64,000 nt of DNA from Nocardioides sp. B-3. Lineage in GTDB: Bacteria > Actinomycetota > Actinomycetes > Propionibacteriales > Nocardioidaceae. Below are positions 1 through 9,810 of this stretch, in pieces; the first letter of the stretch is position 1; each line of letters opens with the position of its first letter. The notes under the pieces were generated by a model. The model searched no databases. It saw only the letters and a list, made by a program, of their open reading frames with translations, and was not told where the DNA came from. A program made the translations under genes and the position numbers. The stretch is taken from NCBI RefSeq assembly GCF_024703895.1, contig NZ_CP087968.1, forward strand, positions 682,001-746,000. Reading direction: 5' to 3'.

Positions 1-559
1 CCGGGGATCGTGCCGCGCTCGCGGCACCACTCGACGACCTTGCGCAGGTGCTCGAGGGGCAGCACCTTGCCGGTCGGGTTGGACGGCGAGTTGAGCCAGA
101 GCAGTCGCGGCGTCTCGGGGCCGAAGGCGGTCAGCGAGTCGGTGGCGAGTGCTCGCGCTCCTGCGAGCGCCGCACCGACCTCGTAGGTCGGGTAGGCGAG
201 CGCGGGGTAGCCGATCAGGTCGCCCGCACCGATCCCGAGGTGGATCGCCATCGAGCCGATCAGCTCCTTGGAGCCGATCACCGGCAGCACGCCGTCCGGG
301 CCGAGGCCGGTCACGCCGAAGCGGCGCGACAGCCAGTCGATCGCCGCCTGCCGGGTCTCGGGCAGCCCGATCGTCGTGGGGTAGCCGGGCGAGTCCGCGG
401 CCGCCCGCAGCGCGGCCCTGGACGAGCGCGGGCGTCGGGTCGACGGGCGTACCGATCGAGAGGTCGACGATGCCGTCAGGGTGTGCGCGCGGTCGCGGCG
501 TAGGACGTGAGCTTGTCCCACGGAAAGTCCGGGAGCCGGGTCGAGACCCGGCCGCTCAC
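1..559 (-). CDS. dapC: Succinyldiaminopimelate transaminase DapC (5' part, cut by window edge)
   Basis: This is the N-terminal part of a fold-type I PLP aminotransferase predicted to make N-succinyl-LL-diaminopimelate in lysine and peptidoglycan precursor synthesis. Read on the minus strand, the pieces give SGRVSTRLPDFPWDKLTSY, then LSIGTPVDPTP, GYPTTIGLPETR and LWLNSPSNPTGKVLPLE; the NSPSNPTG motif is typical of the family. The GTG start at 559 overlaps the fdxA stop by 4 bp, and the fdxA-dapC order is a common actinobacterial arrangement. The frame breaks near 487 and again near 412, where one extra G seems present. The C-terminal half, with the PLP lysine, lies outside the window. Confidence 0.85.
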
Positions 560-882
560 TCGTCGTGCTCTTGGGGAGGCAGCGCGGCGATGAACGGGTG
601 GTCCTTGTCGATCTCACCCATCTTGGCGGCGCCACCGGGCGAGCCGAGGTCGTCGAAGAAGTCCACGTTTGCCTTGTAGTACTCCTTCCACTCCTCCGGG
701 GTGTCGTCCTCGTAGAAGATCGCCTCGACCGGGCAGACCGGTTCGCAGGCGCCGCAGTCGACGCACTCGTCGGGGTGGATGTAGAGCATGCGCTTGCCCT
801 CGTAGATGCAGTCGACGGGGCACTCGTCGACGCACGCGCGGTCCTTGAGGTCGACGCACGGCTGGGCGATGACGTAGGTCAC
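556..882 (-). CDS. fdxA: Seven-iron ferredoxin FdxA
   Basis: This 108-residue ferredoxin carries one [3Fe-4S] and one [4Fe-4S] cluster and would act as a soluble one-electron carrier. The N-terminal CVDLKDRACVDECPVDC and the following CVDCGACEPVCPVEAI give the two cysteine sets, and the acidic C-terminal extension is typical of actinobacterial FdxA. The GTG start at 882 follows an AGGAGG ribosome site. It is the first gene of the fdxA-dapC unit and diverges from the GNAT gene at 937. The reading frame is intact. Confidence 0.93.
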   Translation of the reverse strand: MTYVIAQPCVDLKDRACVDECPVDCIYEGKRMLYIHPDECVDCGACEPVCPVEAIFYEDDTPEEWKEYYKANVDFFDDLGSPGGAAKMGEIDKDHPFIAALPPQEHDE

Positions 883-936
883 CGAATCCTCCTGAGGGGG
901 CACGGGGTGGGACGCGACCAACCTTAGTATCTCGAC

Positions 937-1879
937 ATGACCGATGCGCCGGAACCCCACACCGTGGGCAGGCACCAACTCGGTCCGCACGTCGTCGGCA
1001 CGCGCATCGTGGTGCGCCACCTGCTGCCGGACGGTCGTGCCACGGACGTCCTCGGCGTCTGTACGGCGTGGGCCGACGGCCTCGTGACGATCGACTCGCT
1101 GAGGGGGCCGGTGAGGATCGCGGTGGCCGACATCGTCACCGGCAAGCCGGTGCCGCCCCGCGCCTCGGTCCGCCAGCGGGTCCCGGCCCGCGACATCGAG
1201 CTGCACTCCTTCGCGCACTGGGACGAGATGCTGCGCGAGCCCGTCGGCGAGTGGTTGGTTCGGAGCTCTCCCCCGGTTGGCGGCCGGCTGCTCAAGCGCG
1301 CCAACTCCGCGCTGGCAATGGGCGACCCCGGCGTCGCCCTGACGGCGGCCGCCGACGCCGTACGCGCTGCCTATGCGCGACTCGAGCGACCCGCCCCCGG
1401 CTCAGATCGAGCTCGGGTCGACGGTGGAGGCCGGGCTGCTCGATCTCGGCTGGACCCCGCTTGGCCACGGCGACTCGCACACCCAGCTCGCGCCCGTCTC
1501 GCGGGCCCTGCGCTCATGTAACCGGCGTTTGCAGGAACTGAACGGCCCACGCAACGGCCGTTCAGTGGGTGCAACCGCCGGTTACATCGAAGAGGGCGAC
1601 CGCCTGCGCGTTGAGTACGGCGACGAGCCGGTCATCGCCCGGGGCGAGGCGTCCGTCGATGGAGACTGGCTCGGCCTCACCCACCTCGTCGTCGACCCGG
1701 CACACCGGCGTCAGGGGCTCGCCACGCGAGTGCTCGCCGAGCTGCTCGACTGGGGCGCCACCCGCGGCGCGACCACCGCCCGGCTGCACGTCGAGACCGA
1801 CAACCGGGCCGGCATGGCGACGTACGAACCACTCGGGTTCGTCACCCACCACACCAACCGCTACCTCGCGGCGCCATGA
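937..1879 (+). CDS. GNAT acetyltransferase with N-terminal SH3-like domain (Rv0428c type)
   Basis: The N-terminal 70 or so residues (GTRIVVRHLLPDGRATDVLG and the following VRIAVADIVTGKPVPP) resemble the SH3-like domain of Rv0428c-family proteins. The C-terminal part is a GNAT fold with LTHLVVDPAHRRQGLATRVL, where the R/Q-x-x-G-x-A acetyl-CoA loop is clear, and a closing YEPLGFVTHHTNRY. The frame shifts once near 1370-1400. A 72-bp palindromic element at 1516-1587 lies inside the coding sequence in frame and adds 24 codons. The substrate is unknown. A perfect 17-bp hairpin follows the stop codon. Confidence 0.75.
1516..1587. repeat. 72-bp nested palindromic element inside the GNAT gene
   Basis: The outer arms 1516-1533 and 1570-1587 are inverted copies with one mismatch (ATGTAACCGGCG begins one arm and CGCCGGTTACAT ends the other). 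The inner arms 1537-1547 (ACTGAACGGCC) and 1556-1566 (GGCCGTTCAGT) match perfectly around a loop of about 8 bases. The length is 24 codons and the element adds no stop, so the host gene stays open. It looks like an inserted palindromic repeat of the REP or small MITE kind. No second copy was found in the window. Confidence 0.8.
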
Positions 1880-1880
1880 G

Positions 1881-1919
1881 CGCTTGGACCTGAGTCTTCT
1901 CGAGACTCAGGTCCAAGCG
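1881..1919. terminator. 17-bp perfect hairpin between convergent genes
   Basis: Arms 1881-1897 and 1903-1919 pair perfectly around a 5-base loop. The hairpin sits 1 bp after the GNAT stop and 10 bp beyond the end of the convergent CHRD gene, so it probably ends transcription from both sides. There is no strong T run. Confidence 0.75.
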
Positions 1920-1928
1920 ACGACGGGA

Positions 1929-2460
1929 TCAGTGCCCGGCGTGCAGCTGCGCGCGGATGGCGCCGCCGGGGTATTCACCGTTGTGGACGTTGACGTAGAA
2001 GGACGACGGGTTGGCCGGGATCTCTCGGACCTCACCGGGGTCGAGGCCCTTGCCGGCCTCACCCTCGGTCAGGCAGTCGGCCGCCTGCCCGTCCTGCGGC
2101 CGGGCGAGGTTGACCTCGACCGGGCCGTTGGCGCCGGCGGCACCTTCGTGGATGTGCGCGGCGCGCGGGGCCCCCGGAGCGAGCTCGAGCTCGGCGATCT
2201 TGGAGACCTCGAGGACGTAGCAGAGGGTCGTGGGGTCTCCGTCGATCCCGAAGACGTAGACGCTGCCGCGGCCATTGGGGTCGCCGGCGATGGCCGCAGA
2301 CCCGTCGGGCGCGACCTCCTGACGACCGTCGAGATCACCCTCGAGGAGGGTGTTGGTGTGCCCAGCCTGCGCGGCCGGGGGGCATGAGGACGGTGCCGAT
2401 GCCGATCCCTGCGGCGGCGGCGATGGCAACGGCGAGAACGTTCATTGACCTGTTCTTCAT
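1929..2460 (-). CDS. Secreted CHRD domain protein
   Basis: The N-terminus MKNRSMNVLAVAIAAAAG is a signal peptide or anchor, and the mature part is a CHRD domain with AELELAPGAPRAAHIHEGAA, a later SSFYVNVHNGEYPGGAIRAQ and a conserved AAHIHxG core. CHRD domains occur in chordin and in many bacterial exported proteins of unknown role. The frame shifts near 2385, just after the signal sequence. ATG at 2460 was chosen because it begins the hydrophobic signal; a GGAGATCCAG stretch precedes it. No enzymatic function can be assigned. Confidence 0.75.
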
Positions 2461-2739
2461 CTGGATCTCCTGATGACGTTGGCGGCAGGGAGATTCCTGC
2501 CACCACCAGTTCGAAGCCGCGGGGTCTCCCGGATTGCCAGCTCGGACTTGCCTCGCGGGCATGCCTGACCTCACCATGGGACCCGACGACCGAGGGGACT
2601 GACAACCCCCGCATGAGTGGTCATCCGCGCGTCCGGCGTCACCGACGAGAGGCCGAGTGTTTCTGCTCGGCGAAGGTGTGGTGGCGCCGCGACCTTGCCC
2701 CCGCCCACACCTCCGGGGCCACGCCAACTGGAGGTACTC

Positions 2740-4014
2740 ATGAGATCGCTCTGTTCATCGCTGCCCGCCGCCGAGCCCGGCTCGATCGTCACGCTCGAGG
2801 GCTGGGTGCACCGGCGCCGCGAGCTGGCCCGCATCACCTTCCCCGGTCGTGCGCGACCGCAGCGGCTCCGGCCCGGGTCGTGCTGCCCGCCGGCACCGAG
2901 GTGCCACCCGAGGAGACGACGATCCGTGTCGTCGGTACGACGACGGCCAACCCGCAGGCACCGGGCGGCGTCGAGGTCACGGACGCGTCGATCCAGCTGC
3001 TCGGCGACCCCGCCGACACACCGGCCGTCGAGCTCTGGCGACCCGCGCTCGACGCGAGCTTGCCGGTGCTGCTCGACCACGCGGCGACGACGTGGCGCCA
3101 CCCCGTGCAGAAGGCCAAGTGGGAGCTGGCGGCCGCCTCGCTGCACGGCTTCCGGTCGTCGCTCGACGGCGCGGGCTTCACCGAGGTGCACTCGCCCAAG
3201 CTGGTCGAGTCAGCGACCGAGTCGGGCGCCAACGTCTTCGAGGTCGACTACTTCGGGAGGCCGGCCTACCCGGCCCAGAGCCCGCAGTTCTACAAGCAGG
3301 TCATGGTCGGGATCTTCGAGCGGGTCTACGAGGTCGGACCGGTGTTCCGCGCCGAGCCCCACGACACCGTGCGACACCCGGCCGAATACGTCAGCCTCGA
3401 CGTCGAGCTCGGCTTCATCGAGGACCATCGCGAGGTGGTCGCGTGCCTGCACGACACGGTCGCGGGCATGGTGGCCGGGATCCACGAGCGCGCCGCCACC
3501 GCCGTCGAGCGGCTCGGCATCGAGGTGCCCGTGGTTCCCGAGGAGTTCCCGATCCTGCACTTCCGCGAGGCTCTCGCGATCGCGGGCGCGCCCGCCGACG
3601 AGCCGGACCTCGCGCCCGCTCACGAGCGCGCGCTCGGCGCCCGGGCCAAGGAGACGCACGGCAGCGACTTCGTGGTGGTCGAGGGCTACCCGACCGCGAG
3701 CCGGGCGTTCTACAGCCACCCCCGACCCGGCAGAGCCGACGTGGTCGAGGTCCTTCGACCTGATCTTCCGCGGGCTGGAGCTGGTCAGCGGCGCCCAGCG
3801 GCTGCACCGGCACGACGACTACGTGGCGACGCTGTCGGAGCGGGGCTACCCGTTGGCGCCGTGCGCGTCGTACGTCGAGGCGTTCCGCCGGGGCATCCCG
3901 CCGCACGGCGGCTTCGCGATCGGGCTGGAGCGCTGGGTGGCGCGGCTCGTGGAAGCGACCAACATCCGCGAGGTCACGTTGTTCCCGCGCGACCTGAACC
4001 GACTGGCGCCGTAG
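2740..4014 (+). CDS. aspS: Aspartate--tRNA ligase (archaeal-type, probably non-discriminating)
   Basis: This class II aminoacyl-tRNA synthetase charges tRNA-Asp and, in lineages lacking AsnRS, also tRNA-Asn. An N-terminal OB-fold anticodon domain (LEGWVHRRRELARITF) precedes a catalytic core with motif 2-like VYEVGPVFRAEPHDTVRHP and motif 3 GIPPHGGFAIGLERW. ATG 2740 follows a GGAGG site. The frame breaks near 2840-2880 and near 3750, so three pieces must be joined; the joined length of about 425 residues suits the compact archaeal-type family. The upstream 280 bp hold no gene I can support. Confidence 0.87.
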   Translation: MRSLCSSLPAAEPGSIVTLEGWVHRRRELARITFPGRARPQRLRPGSCCPPAPRCHPRRRRSVSSVRRRPTRRHRAASRSRTRRSSCSATPPTHRPSSSGDPRSTRACRCCSTTRRRRGATPCRRPSGSWRPPRCTASGRRSTARASPRCTRPSWSSQRPSRAPTSSRSTTSGGRPTRPRARSSTSRSWSGSSSGSTRSDRCSAPSPTTPCDTRPNTSASTSSSASSRTIARWSRACTTRSRAWWPGSTSAPPPPSSGSASRCPWFPRSSRSCTSARLSRSRARPPTSRTSRPLTSARSAPGPRRRTAATSWWSRATRPRAGRSTATPDPAEPTWSRSFDLIFRGLELVSGAQRLHRHDDYVATLSERGYPLAPCASYVEAFRRGIPPHGGFAIGLERWVARLVEATNIREVTLFPRDLNRLAP

Positions 4015-4034
4015 CCGGGGCGCCGAGGACAACG

Positions 4035-5803
4035 TCAGCTGACGTTGTCCTCGGCGTCCGGGTTGGTGCAGATCACCGTGTCGGACGGGGTGTAGGTGGT
4101 GGAGAAAGTCTCCGGCTCACGGGTCTCGGTGTTCGGGCTGACCGGTTCGAAGTAGCGCTTGACGTCGATGTCGAAGCCGCCGTAGCCCTCGTTGGCGTGG
4201 CACTTCTTGGTGTCGATCTTGCGCACCTTGGCCTTGGTGATGTTGTAGCGCTCGGACTCCGACGTGGTGATGTTCCAGTGCTTCGTGGAGTACATCGAGA
4301 CGGTCACCACGCCGCTGGAGGTCGGAGTAGCCGGGGTGACGTTGGCGTAGATCAGCACGCCGTAGGGGGTGTCGTTCTTGAACTGCAGGTCGATGGCGCC
4401 CCGGGCCACGGTCGCCTCGCGGCCGATCGGGTAGCGGTCGATGTAGAACGAGTGCGGCTTGTGCTCGACGTCCTCGAGGCCCGCGAAGAACATCGCGTTG
4501 AAGGTGGTCGTCGCCATCTGCGAGACGCCGCCGCCGAGGTCGGTGACCGGGATGCCGTCCCGGATGATGTAGCCCTCGGTGAAGCCGTTCTCGCGGGTCC
4601 GCTCGCCGACGGTGTCGTTGAGGCTGAAGGTCTCGCCGGGCTTGAGCACCGTGCCGTTGACCAGCTCGGCGGCCCGCCCGATGTTGACGTTGCGGTATTC
4701 GGCGTACGGGTAGTAGGTCGTGAAGGTCGAGACACGTTCCTTGATCTGGAGCGCCCGGGCGTCCTTCGTCGTGAACTCGGGCTGCGCGACCTTCGCGTCG
4801 ACCTGCAGCGTGCGCTCGCCGACGGGGGCCGCGACCAGCGCCGGAAGCCGGCGTCGACCTGCGCCCGGTCGTAGGTCACGCCGGGCTTGGCCCGGATCAC
4901 CTTCGGCACTCCGCCCACGAGCGCCACGGTGGCGTCGACGGGCGCGCCCTCGGCGACGACGTTGGCGGACACGATCTCGGCCAGCTTCGCCGCGTCGAGC
5001 TGCGGCACGAGCGCGCCGTCGACCGGCGCGAGGCTCAGGGCCGGGGTGTAGTCCCGGGGGAAGAGCTTGATCGTCGCCTTGTCGAAGCTCAGCGTCACCG
5101 GGTCGGACACGGCCGGGTTGGCGAACGTCTCGCGTGCGGCGGCCACGTCGGCCTCGTCGACCGTGGGCTGCGACTGGGTCAGCTCGAGCTCGGGCGTCCC
5201 GTCCTCGGAGAGGTACGCCGCAACGAGCGCGTCCTGAGTGGACGCGGGATCGAGCGCGCGGCCGACGCGAGGCTTGACCGTCGTGATGGATCGGCCGTCG
5301 AAGCCGACGGCGCCTTCACGGGGTGCTTCGCCGTACTGCTCGTTGAGTCCCGCCAGCGCCGTCGCGAACGCGGCCTCGTCGACGGTCACCTCGGCCTCGA
5401 ACTCCTGCCCGCCGGTGAAGTAGTTCCACAGTCGGACCGGGTCCCAGCTGCTCTCGCCGCCGGCCTCGGCGACGGAGGCGTCGTAGTCGACGGAGATGCC
5501 CGCGGCGGTCGGGTCGATGCTGACGGGCTTGCCGTCGATCGTGACCTCGATCGGGCCGGAGACCCGGTCGGCGAGGCCGGCCTGCAGGCGCTGCGCGGCC
5601 TCGGCCTGCGGGTGCCCGCCGATGCTGACGCCGGAGACGGTGGTGCCGCGCGCGACCTTGTCGGCGGCGGCGTAGTGCGCACCCACATAGGCCCCGCCGA
5701 TCAGCAGGCCGAGCCCCAGCAACAGCCACAGGACGATCCGGCCGCCGGACTTGTCGGCGGCGGCATCATCGGTGTGGTCATCGGTGCTGGGGAGGATCGA
5801 CAC
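4035..5803 (-). CDS. VanW family membrane-anchored cell-wall protein
   Basis: A cytoplasmic tail of about 25 residues is followed by one transmembrane helix (IVLWLLLGLGLLIGGAYVGA), two repeated peptidoglycan-binding-like domains (residues about 60-330) and a C-terminal VanW domain with LKPGETFSLNDTVGERT, then DLGGGVSQMATTTFNAMFFAG. VanW proteins are linked to the cell envelope but their activity is not settled. One frame break falls near 4845. It is the last gene of the minus-strand MutT-to-VanW operon, 9 bp after the DUF6113 gene. Confidence 0.85.
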
Positions 5804-5812
5804 GGTGTGATC

Positions 5813-6169
5813 CTAGGTAACGGGTGGCGAAACGCCCGGATCCTCGCGGCGCGCGACGACGATTCGGCACGGTCGCCAGCGCGACCGGAAGACCGGGAAC
5901 GAGCCGCCGAGGAGGCCGTAGCCCGACGTCGAGCTGGGGATCAGGTAGTCACCTTCGGCACGGGGCAGCACGACGTAGGCGATCGCGCCGAACCAGCCCA
6001 GCATGAAGGCGAACCGCCAACCGCCCGCGGGCAGCGCGAGCGTCGTGAGTGTGGCTGCGGCAAGGCCGAGGGCGAGCCCCCACCACCAGCCGTGGACCAG
6101 CGCGGCGGCCAGTCCCCCGCCGGCTCCGACGACCAACAGCGCGAGCGCCACCAGCGCCCGGACGAGCAT
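5813..6169 (-). CDS. Small membrane protein, DUF6113-like
   Basis: This is a 118-residue protein with at least three hydrophobic segments (LVRALVALALLVVGAGGGLA, then LALGLAAATLTTLALPAG, then FMLGWFGAIAYVVLP). It resembles DUF6113 proteins commonly found beside mshB in this group. It starts 4 bp after the mshB stop, so it is almost certainly cotranscribed with it. The function is unknown; the constant neighbourhood suggests a link to the envelope or to mycothiol metabolism. The frame is intact. Confidence 0.75.
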   Translation of the reverse strand: MLVRALVALALLVVGAGGGLAAALVHGWWWGLALGLAAATLTTLALPAGGWRFAFMLGWFGAIAYVVLPRAEGDYLIPSSTSGYGLLGGSFPVFRSRWRPCRIVVARREDPGVSPPVT

Positions 6170-6173
6170 CAGC

Positions 6174-7081
6174 TCACAGGCCGGCGAAGAGGTCGGTCTC
6201 GAAACCGTGCTCGCTCACCGACCCGCGCTCGCCCTTGGCCGGGACGTAGAACTCCTCGCCCCAGAAGGCGTGCCCCGACTCGGCGCCGGCGAAGAACGGC
6301 CCGTCCGGGTCGACCTGCGTGCGGTGCAGCTTGAGCGCCTCCATCTTGGCGTGCACGAACTCCGAGCCGTCGACGCACGCCGCGATCTGGTCGTCGGGCG
6401 TGATGAACGGGCCCATCTCGCCGTCGGGGTCCATGCCCTCGAAGCTCTCGGTGTCGCCGGCCTCGCGCATCTGCCGGATGCTGTCGTGGGTCTTCGACTC
6501 GCTCATCGCGCACCAGTAGATCTTGGCGATGTCGTGCGGGGTGCCGAGTGCGAGCTTGTACGTCGGGGGCGGCGGCCAGCACTGCGGCGTACATCGCGAC
6601 CCGGTGTGCCCGGATGTGGTCGGGGGTGGCCGTAGCCGCCGAACTCGTTGTAGGTCACGAGCACCTGCGGGCGCAGCTCGCGGATCTCCTTGACCAGCTC
6701 GTCGGCGGCCTCGGTGAGATCGGCGTGCCAGAAGCCGTTGTCCGGCACGACGTCGGCGGCGACGGCGTGACCGTCCTCGTGCCGGGCCATCCCGGAGTCG
6801 TGGAAGCGGCCGAACCCGCCGAGCCAGCGGTGGTCGGTGACGCCGAGGCGGGCCATCGCGGCTGCGATCTCCTCCTTGCGACGCTCACCCGGGCCGCCGT
6901 CCTTGTCGTAGGCGAGGTGGCCGAGGTCGGGGACCAGCACCTCGCCCATCTCGCCGGCGGTGCAGGTCACGACGGTGACGCCGCGGCCCTCGGCGACGTA
7001 CTTCGCCATGGTCGCGCCGTTGTTGATGGTCTCGTCGTCGGGGTGAGCGTGCACGAAGAGCGCATGCAGGTCGGCAGTCAT
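6174..7081 (-). CDS. mshB: N-acetyl-1-D-myo-inositol-2-amino-2-deoxy-alpha-D-glucopyranoside deacetylase MshB
   Basis: MshB removes the acetyl group from GlcNAc-Ins, the second step of mycothiol synthesis, using a zinc-bound water. The N-terminal [20 protein letters not shown] has the AHPDDE metal motif, and [20 protein letters not shown] carries the later His-Asp-His set. The frame breaks near 6560-6640. The ATG at 7081 overlaps the EamA stop (ATGA), and the next gene follows after 4 bp, so this sits in the middle of an operon. The gene is a strong marker for actinobacteria. Confidence 0.92.
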
Positions 7082-7983
7082 GACACCAGCCTAGGTGGGG
7101 CACTGCGGGTGCCGAGCGCGACGCCGACGACGGCGACGACCGGGCCGATGAGCTCGAGCGGGCCGAGGGTCTCGCCCAGCACGATCCAGGGCGAGCACCG
7201 CCGTCACCGGCGGCGAGAGGAAGAACAGGCTCGACCCTGCGCCGGCTCCCCACGGCGTACGAGCGCACCCAGCAGGAGCAGGCCGACGATCGAGTTGATG
7301 ATCGCCGGGAACGCCACGGCGATGCCGCCGCGGAGCGGGTCGGTGACGGCGTGGGTGCCCTCGAGCACGAGGGCGAGTACGGCGAGGGGCGGTGCCGACA
7401 CCGAGAACTGGATCGCCGCCGACCAGATCGGGTCGGGGGCATGGCCGATCCAGCGCTGGCCGAGGGTGCCGAGGCTGAGGGTGATCGCACTGAAGACGGC
7501 GAGCCCGATCGCCACCGGTCCGCCCGCCGCCCGGACGTCGGGGCCGAGCACGATCAGCACGCCGGTGACGCCGATGACCAACCCCACGACCTGTCGGCGA
7601 GACAGCGACTCGCGCAGGAAGAGCGCGGCCAGCACGGCCGTGAGGACCGGGGTGAGCGCGTGCAGCAGGGAGGCCGGGGTCGCGCCGAGGCCCGCGTCGA
7701 AGGCGAGGTACATCGCGCCGAACTGCACCGCGTTCATCACGATGCCGGTCAGCGCGATCCGGCCCGCCGTGCCGCGGTCGATGCGCAGCGGTCCGCGCAG
7801 GATGCGTGCCGGGAGCAGCGCGAGCACGGCGGCGACGCCGAACCGGAGCGCCAGCAGCGTGAAGGGCGCGACGTGCTGCACGCCGTACGGGCCGGAGATG
7901 TAGCCGGACGACCACACCAGCACGAATGCGGCGGCCGGGACGAGCGGGAGCGCTCCGACCGGGCGCCCGGGAGAGTCAGTCAA
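7078..7983 (-). CDS. EamA/DMT-family transporter
   Basis: A drug/metabolite-superfamily exporter of about 300 residues with ten predicted helices, opening [18 protein letters not shown] and containing the paired EamA repeats ([20 protein letters not shown] and the later [16 protein letters not shown]). The start is TTG at 7983, overlapping the end of the upstream gene by 8 bp. The frame breaks near 7250 and near 7195; after correction the protein ends in a TGA overlapping the mshB ATG. The substrate is unknown. Confidence 0.8.
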
Positions 7984-8250
7984 GGGGCTTCTTGATCCGC
8001 TTCGGTGCGGTTGGCAGGACGAGGGGTGGGAGGGCCGGCGCGTCGGTCCCGGTGTCGGGCCAGCCGTCGAACTCGTCGACCAGCAGCTCCACCATGAAGT
8101 CCGGGGCGTCGGTGACGACCGCCCACGGGTGGCCCTCCTCGTCGTCCTCGCCGGCCGGGGCCCCCGCTCGGCGGCGGCCTCGAACCCGTTGGCCGCCAGT
8201 CGGCGTACGACCTGACGGGCGTCGTCCTCGTCGAAGAAGATGGCCCTCAC
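7976..8250 (-). CDS. Small acidic protein of unknown function
   Basis: About 91 residues beginning VRAIFFDEDDARQVVRRLAA and ending in a basic tail PKRIKKPLD. The GTG at 8250 overlaps the MutT stop (GTGA), and the stop overlaps the EamA start, so translation is probably coupled. The N-terminal half looks like a small alpha/beta fold of the kind seen in substrate-protein inhibitor or SPOR-like domains, but I do not recognise a named family. One frame break is near 8165. The coding call rests on the overlaps and on sensible residue composition. Confidence 0.6.
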
Positions 8251-8657
8251 GGTGCCATCCTCTCGCGCCGCCTGTTGCCCGGGGCAGGTAGGAACGGGCG
8301 GTCGGGGGCGAGCCAGTCGACGTCGTCGAGCTCGTCCGCGGTGACCCAGCGGAGGAGGTCGTGCTCGGTGGGCGTCGGCTCGCCTTCGGTGAGTACGGCG
8401 CACGCGACCCGCAGCTCGTGCCGGTCCCCGATCAGGGCGACGCCAGAGAGCCAGCCGGTCACCTCGATGACGCACCCGAGCTCCTCGCCGATCTCGCGGA
8501 CGAGTGCGTCCTCGGGCGACTCGCCCGGCTCGACCTTGCCGCCGGGGAACTCCCAGCGACCTGCGGCCTCGGCGGGGGCGGTCCGGCGGGCGGCGAGCAC
8601 GGAGCCGTCGCGGAAGATCGCGGCCCCCACGACGAGTGTGCGGGTCGGGACTGTCAC
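8247..8657 (-). CDS. NUDIX (deoxy)nucleoside triphosphate pyrophosphohydrolase, MutT type
   Basis: This 136-residue NUDIX hydrolase has the intact box GGKVEPGESPEDALVREIGE followed by ELG, matching G-x5-E-x7-R-E-U-x-E-E-x-G-U. MutT-type members remove oxidised nucleotides such as 8-oxo-dGTP. The preceding WEFPGG and the short length fit the MutT/CTP pyrophosphohydrolase group. GTG 8657 is the likely start. It is the first gene of the six-gene minus-strand operon and diverges from the gene at 8680 with only 22 bp between them, so the two promoters must be very close or leaderless. Confidence 0.88.
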   Translation of the reverse strand: MTVPTRTLVVGAAIFRDGSVLAARRTAPAEAAGRWEFPGGKVEPGESPEDALVREIGEELGCVIEVTGWLSGVALIGDRHELRVACAVLTEGEPTPTEHDLLRWVTADELDDVDWLAPDRPFLPAPGNRRRERMAP

Positions 8658-8679
8658 GGTGCGAGATTACGGTGTGGCC

Positions 8680-9763
8680 ATGCTGACCGAAGGAGTCCAC
8701 CTCCAGCGGACCGACGAGAACGTCCGGGAGATCGCGGCCCCGGCCGCGGTGCTGGGCGAGCCGACGGGGCTGGGCGGGCTGCTGGACGACCTGAAGTACC
8801 GGGCCCGTCGCAGCCGTCTCCCGGCGCGACTCCTCGGCCGTGCGGTGAGTGACGCCTACACGTGGGACGCCTACGACCGGCGCGACCACGACTGGTACCC
8901 GCAGGGCATCTCGACCAGCGCCGACTCCTCCGACACCGAGGACATCGAGGGCCGCAAGGTGCTCGTCACGACGTGGTACTCCACCGGTCGCGACGGCGTG
9001 AAGCGCGGCTCGCGCGTGACCTTCCTCGACCTCGAGACGCTGAAGTATCGCCACGTCCTGCTGGTGAACCCCGTCTTCGACCGGGAGGGAAACCTCCAGC
9101 TGCGGCCGATGAACATCCACGCCGGCGGCATCGTCTGGGCCGGCGGCTACCTCCACATCGCCGCTACGAAGCGCGGGTTCGTCACCGCCGGGGTCGACGA
9201 CATCATGCGGGTCCTCGGCGACGACGACCACCCGGACGAGCTCGGGTTCGACGGACAGCGCGTGTCGTCGTACGGCCATCGCTATGTCCTGCCCGTGCGC
9301 TTCACCTACAAGGCCTTCACCGACGACGGCCACGAGCAGCTGCGCTACTCGTTCCTGTCCCTCGACCGCCGCTCCGACCCGCCGGCCCTGCTGGCGGGCG
9401 AGTACAACATCGGCACCGCGCCGAACCGGCTCGCGCGCTACCAGCTCGACCCCGCCACCCGGCAGCTGCAGGCCGGTGACGACGGGTTCTCCCGACCGCT
9501 CGAGGTGGACGAGGGCGGCGTGCTGCAGATGCAGGGCGCCGCGCTGGCGGGCGGCCGCTACCACGTGACCGTCTCGCACGGGCCGTTCGTGCCAGGGCAC
9601 GATCTATGCCGGGTCGTCGGGTCAGCTCAAGCCGATGCGGCTGGCGATGCCGATGGGGCCCGAGGACCTGACCTACTGGCCCTCGACCGACCGGCTGTGG
9701 TCCCTCACCGAGCACCCGCGGCGGCGCTGGATCGTGTCGATGAAGCGGTCGGCCTTCGACTGA
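8680..9763 (+). CDS. Conserved protein of unknown function, about 360 residues
   Basis: The protein begins MLTEGVHLQRTDENVREIAA and is rich in beta-type segments (SRVTFLDLETLKYRHVLLVN, then HAGGIVWAGGYLHIAATKRG, then ARYQLDPATRQLQAG), giving the look of a repeated-strand or propeller fold. There is no signal peptide and no motif I can name. It ends PRRRWIVSMKRSAFD after a frame break near 9600. It is transcribed away from the mutT operon. The function is unknown; a carbohydrate-related or secreted role would be a guess only. Confidence 0.7.
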
Positions 9764-9810
9764 CGCCCACCGACGGCTCGACGGGTCTGACGACGGTACG
9801 TCGAAATGCT

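Noticed and set aside
149..679. Long open frame on the plus strand over dapC and fdxA
   Set aside because: It is a shadow of the GC-rich minus-strand genes; the residues are Arg/Ser/Pro-rich without motifs.
2461..2739. Possible T-box or other riboswitch upstream of aspS
   Set aside because: No T-box core sequence or specifier stem is visible, and the stems I could draw are weak.
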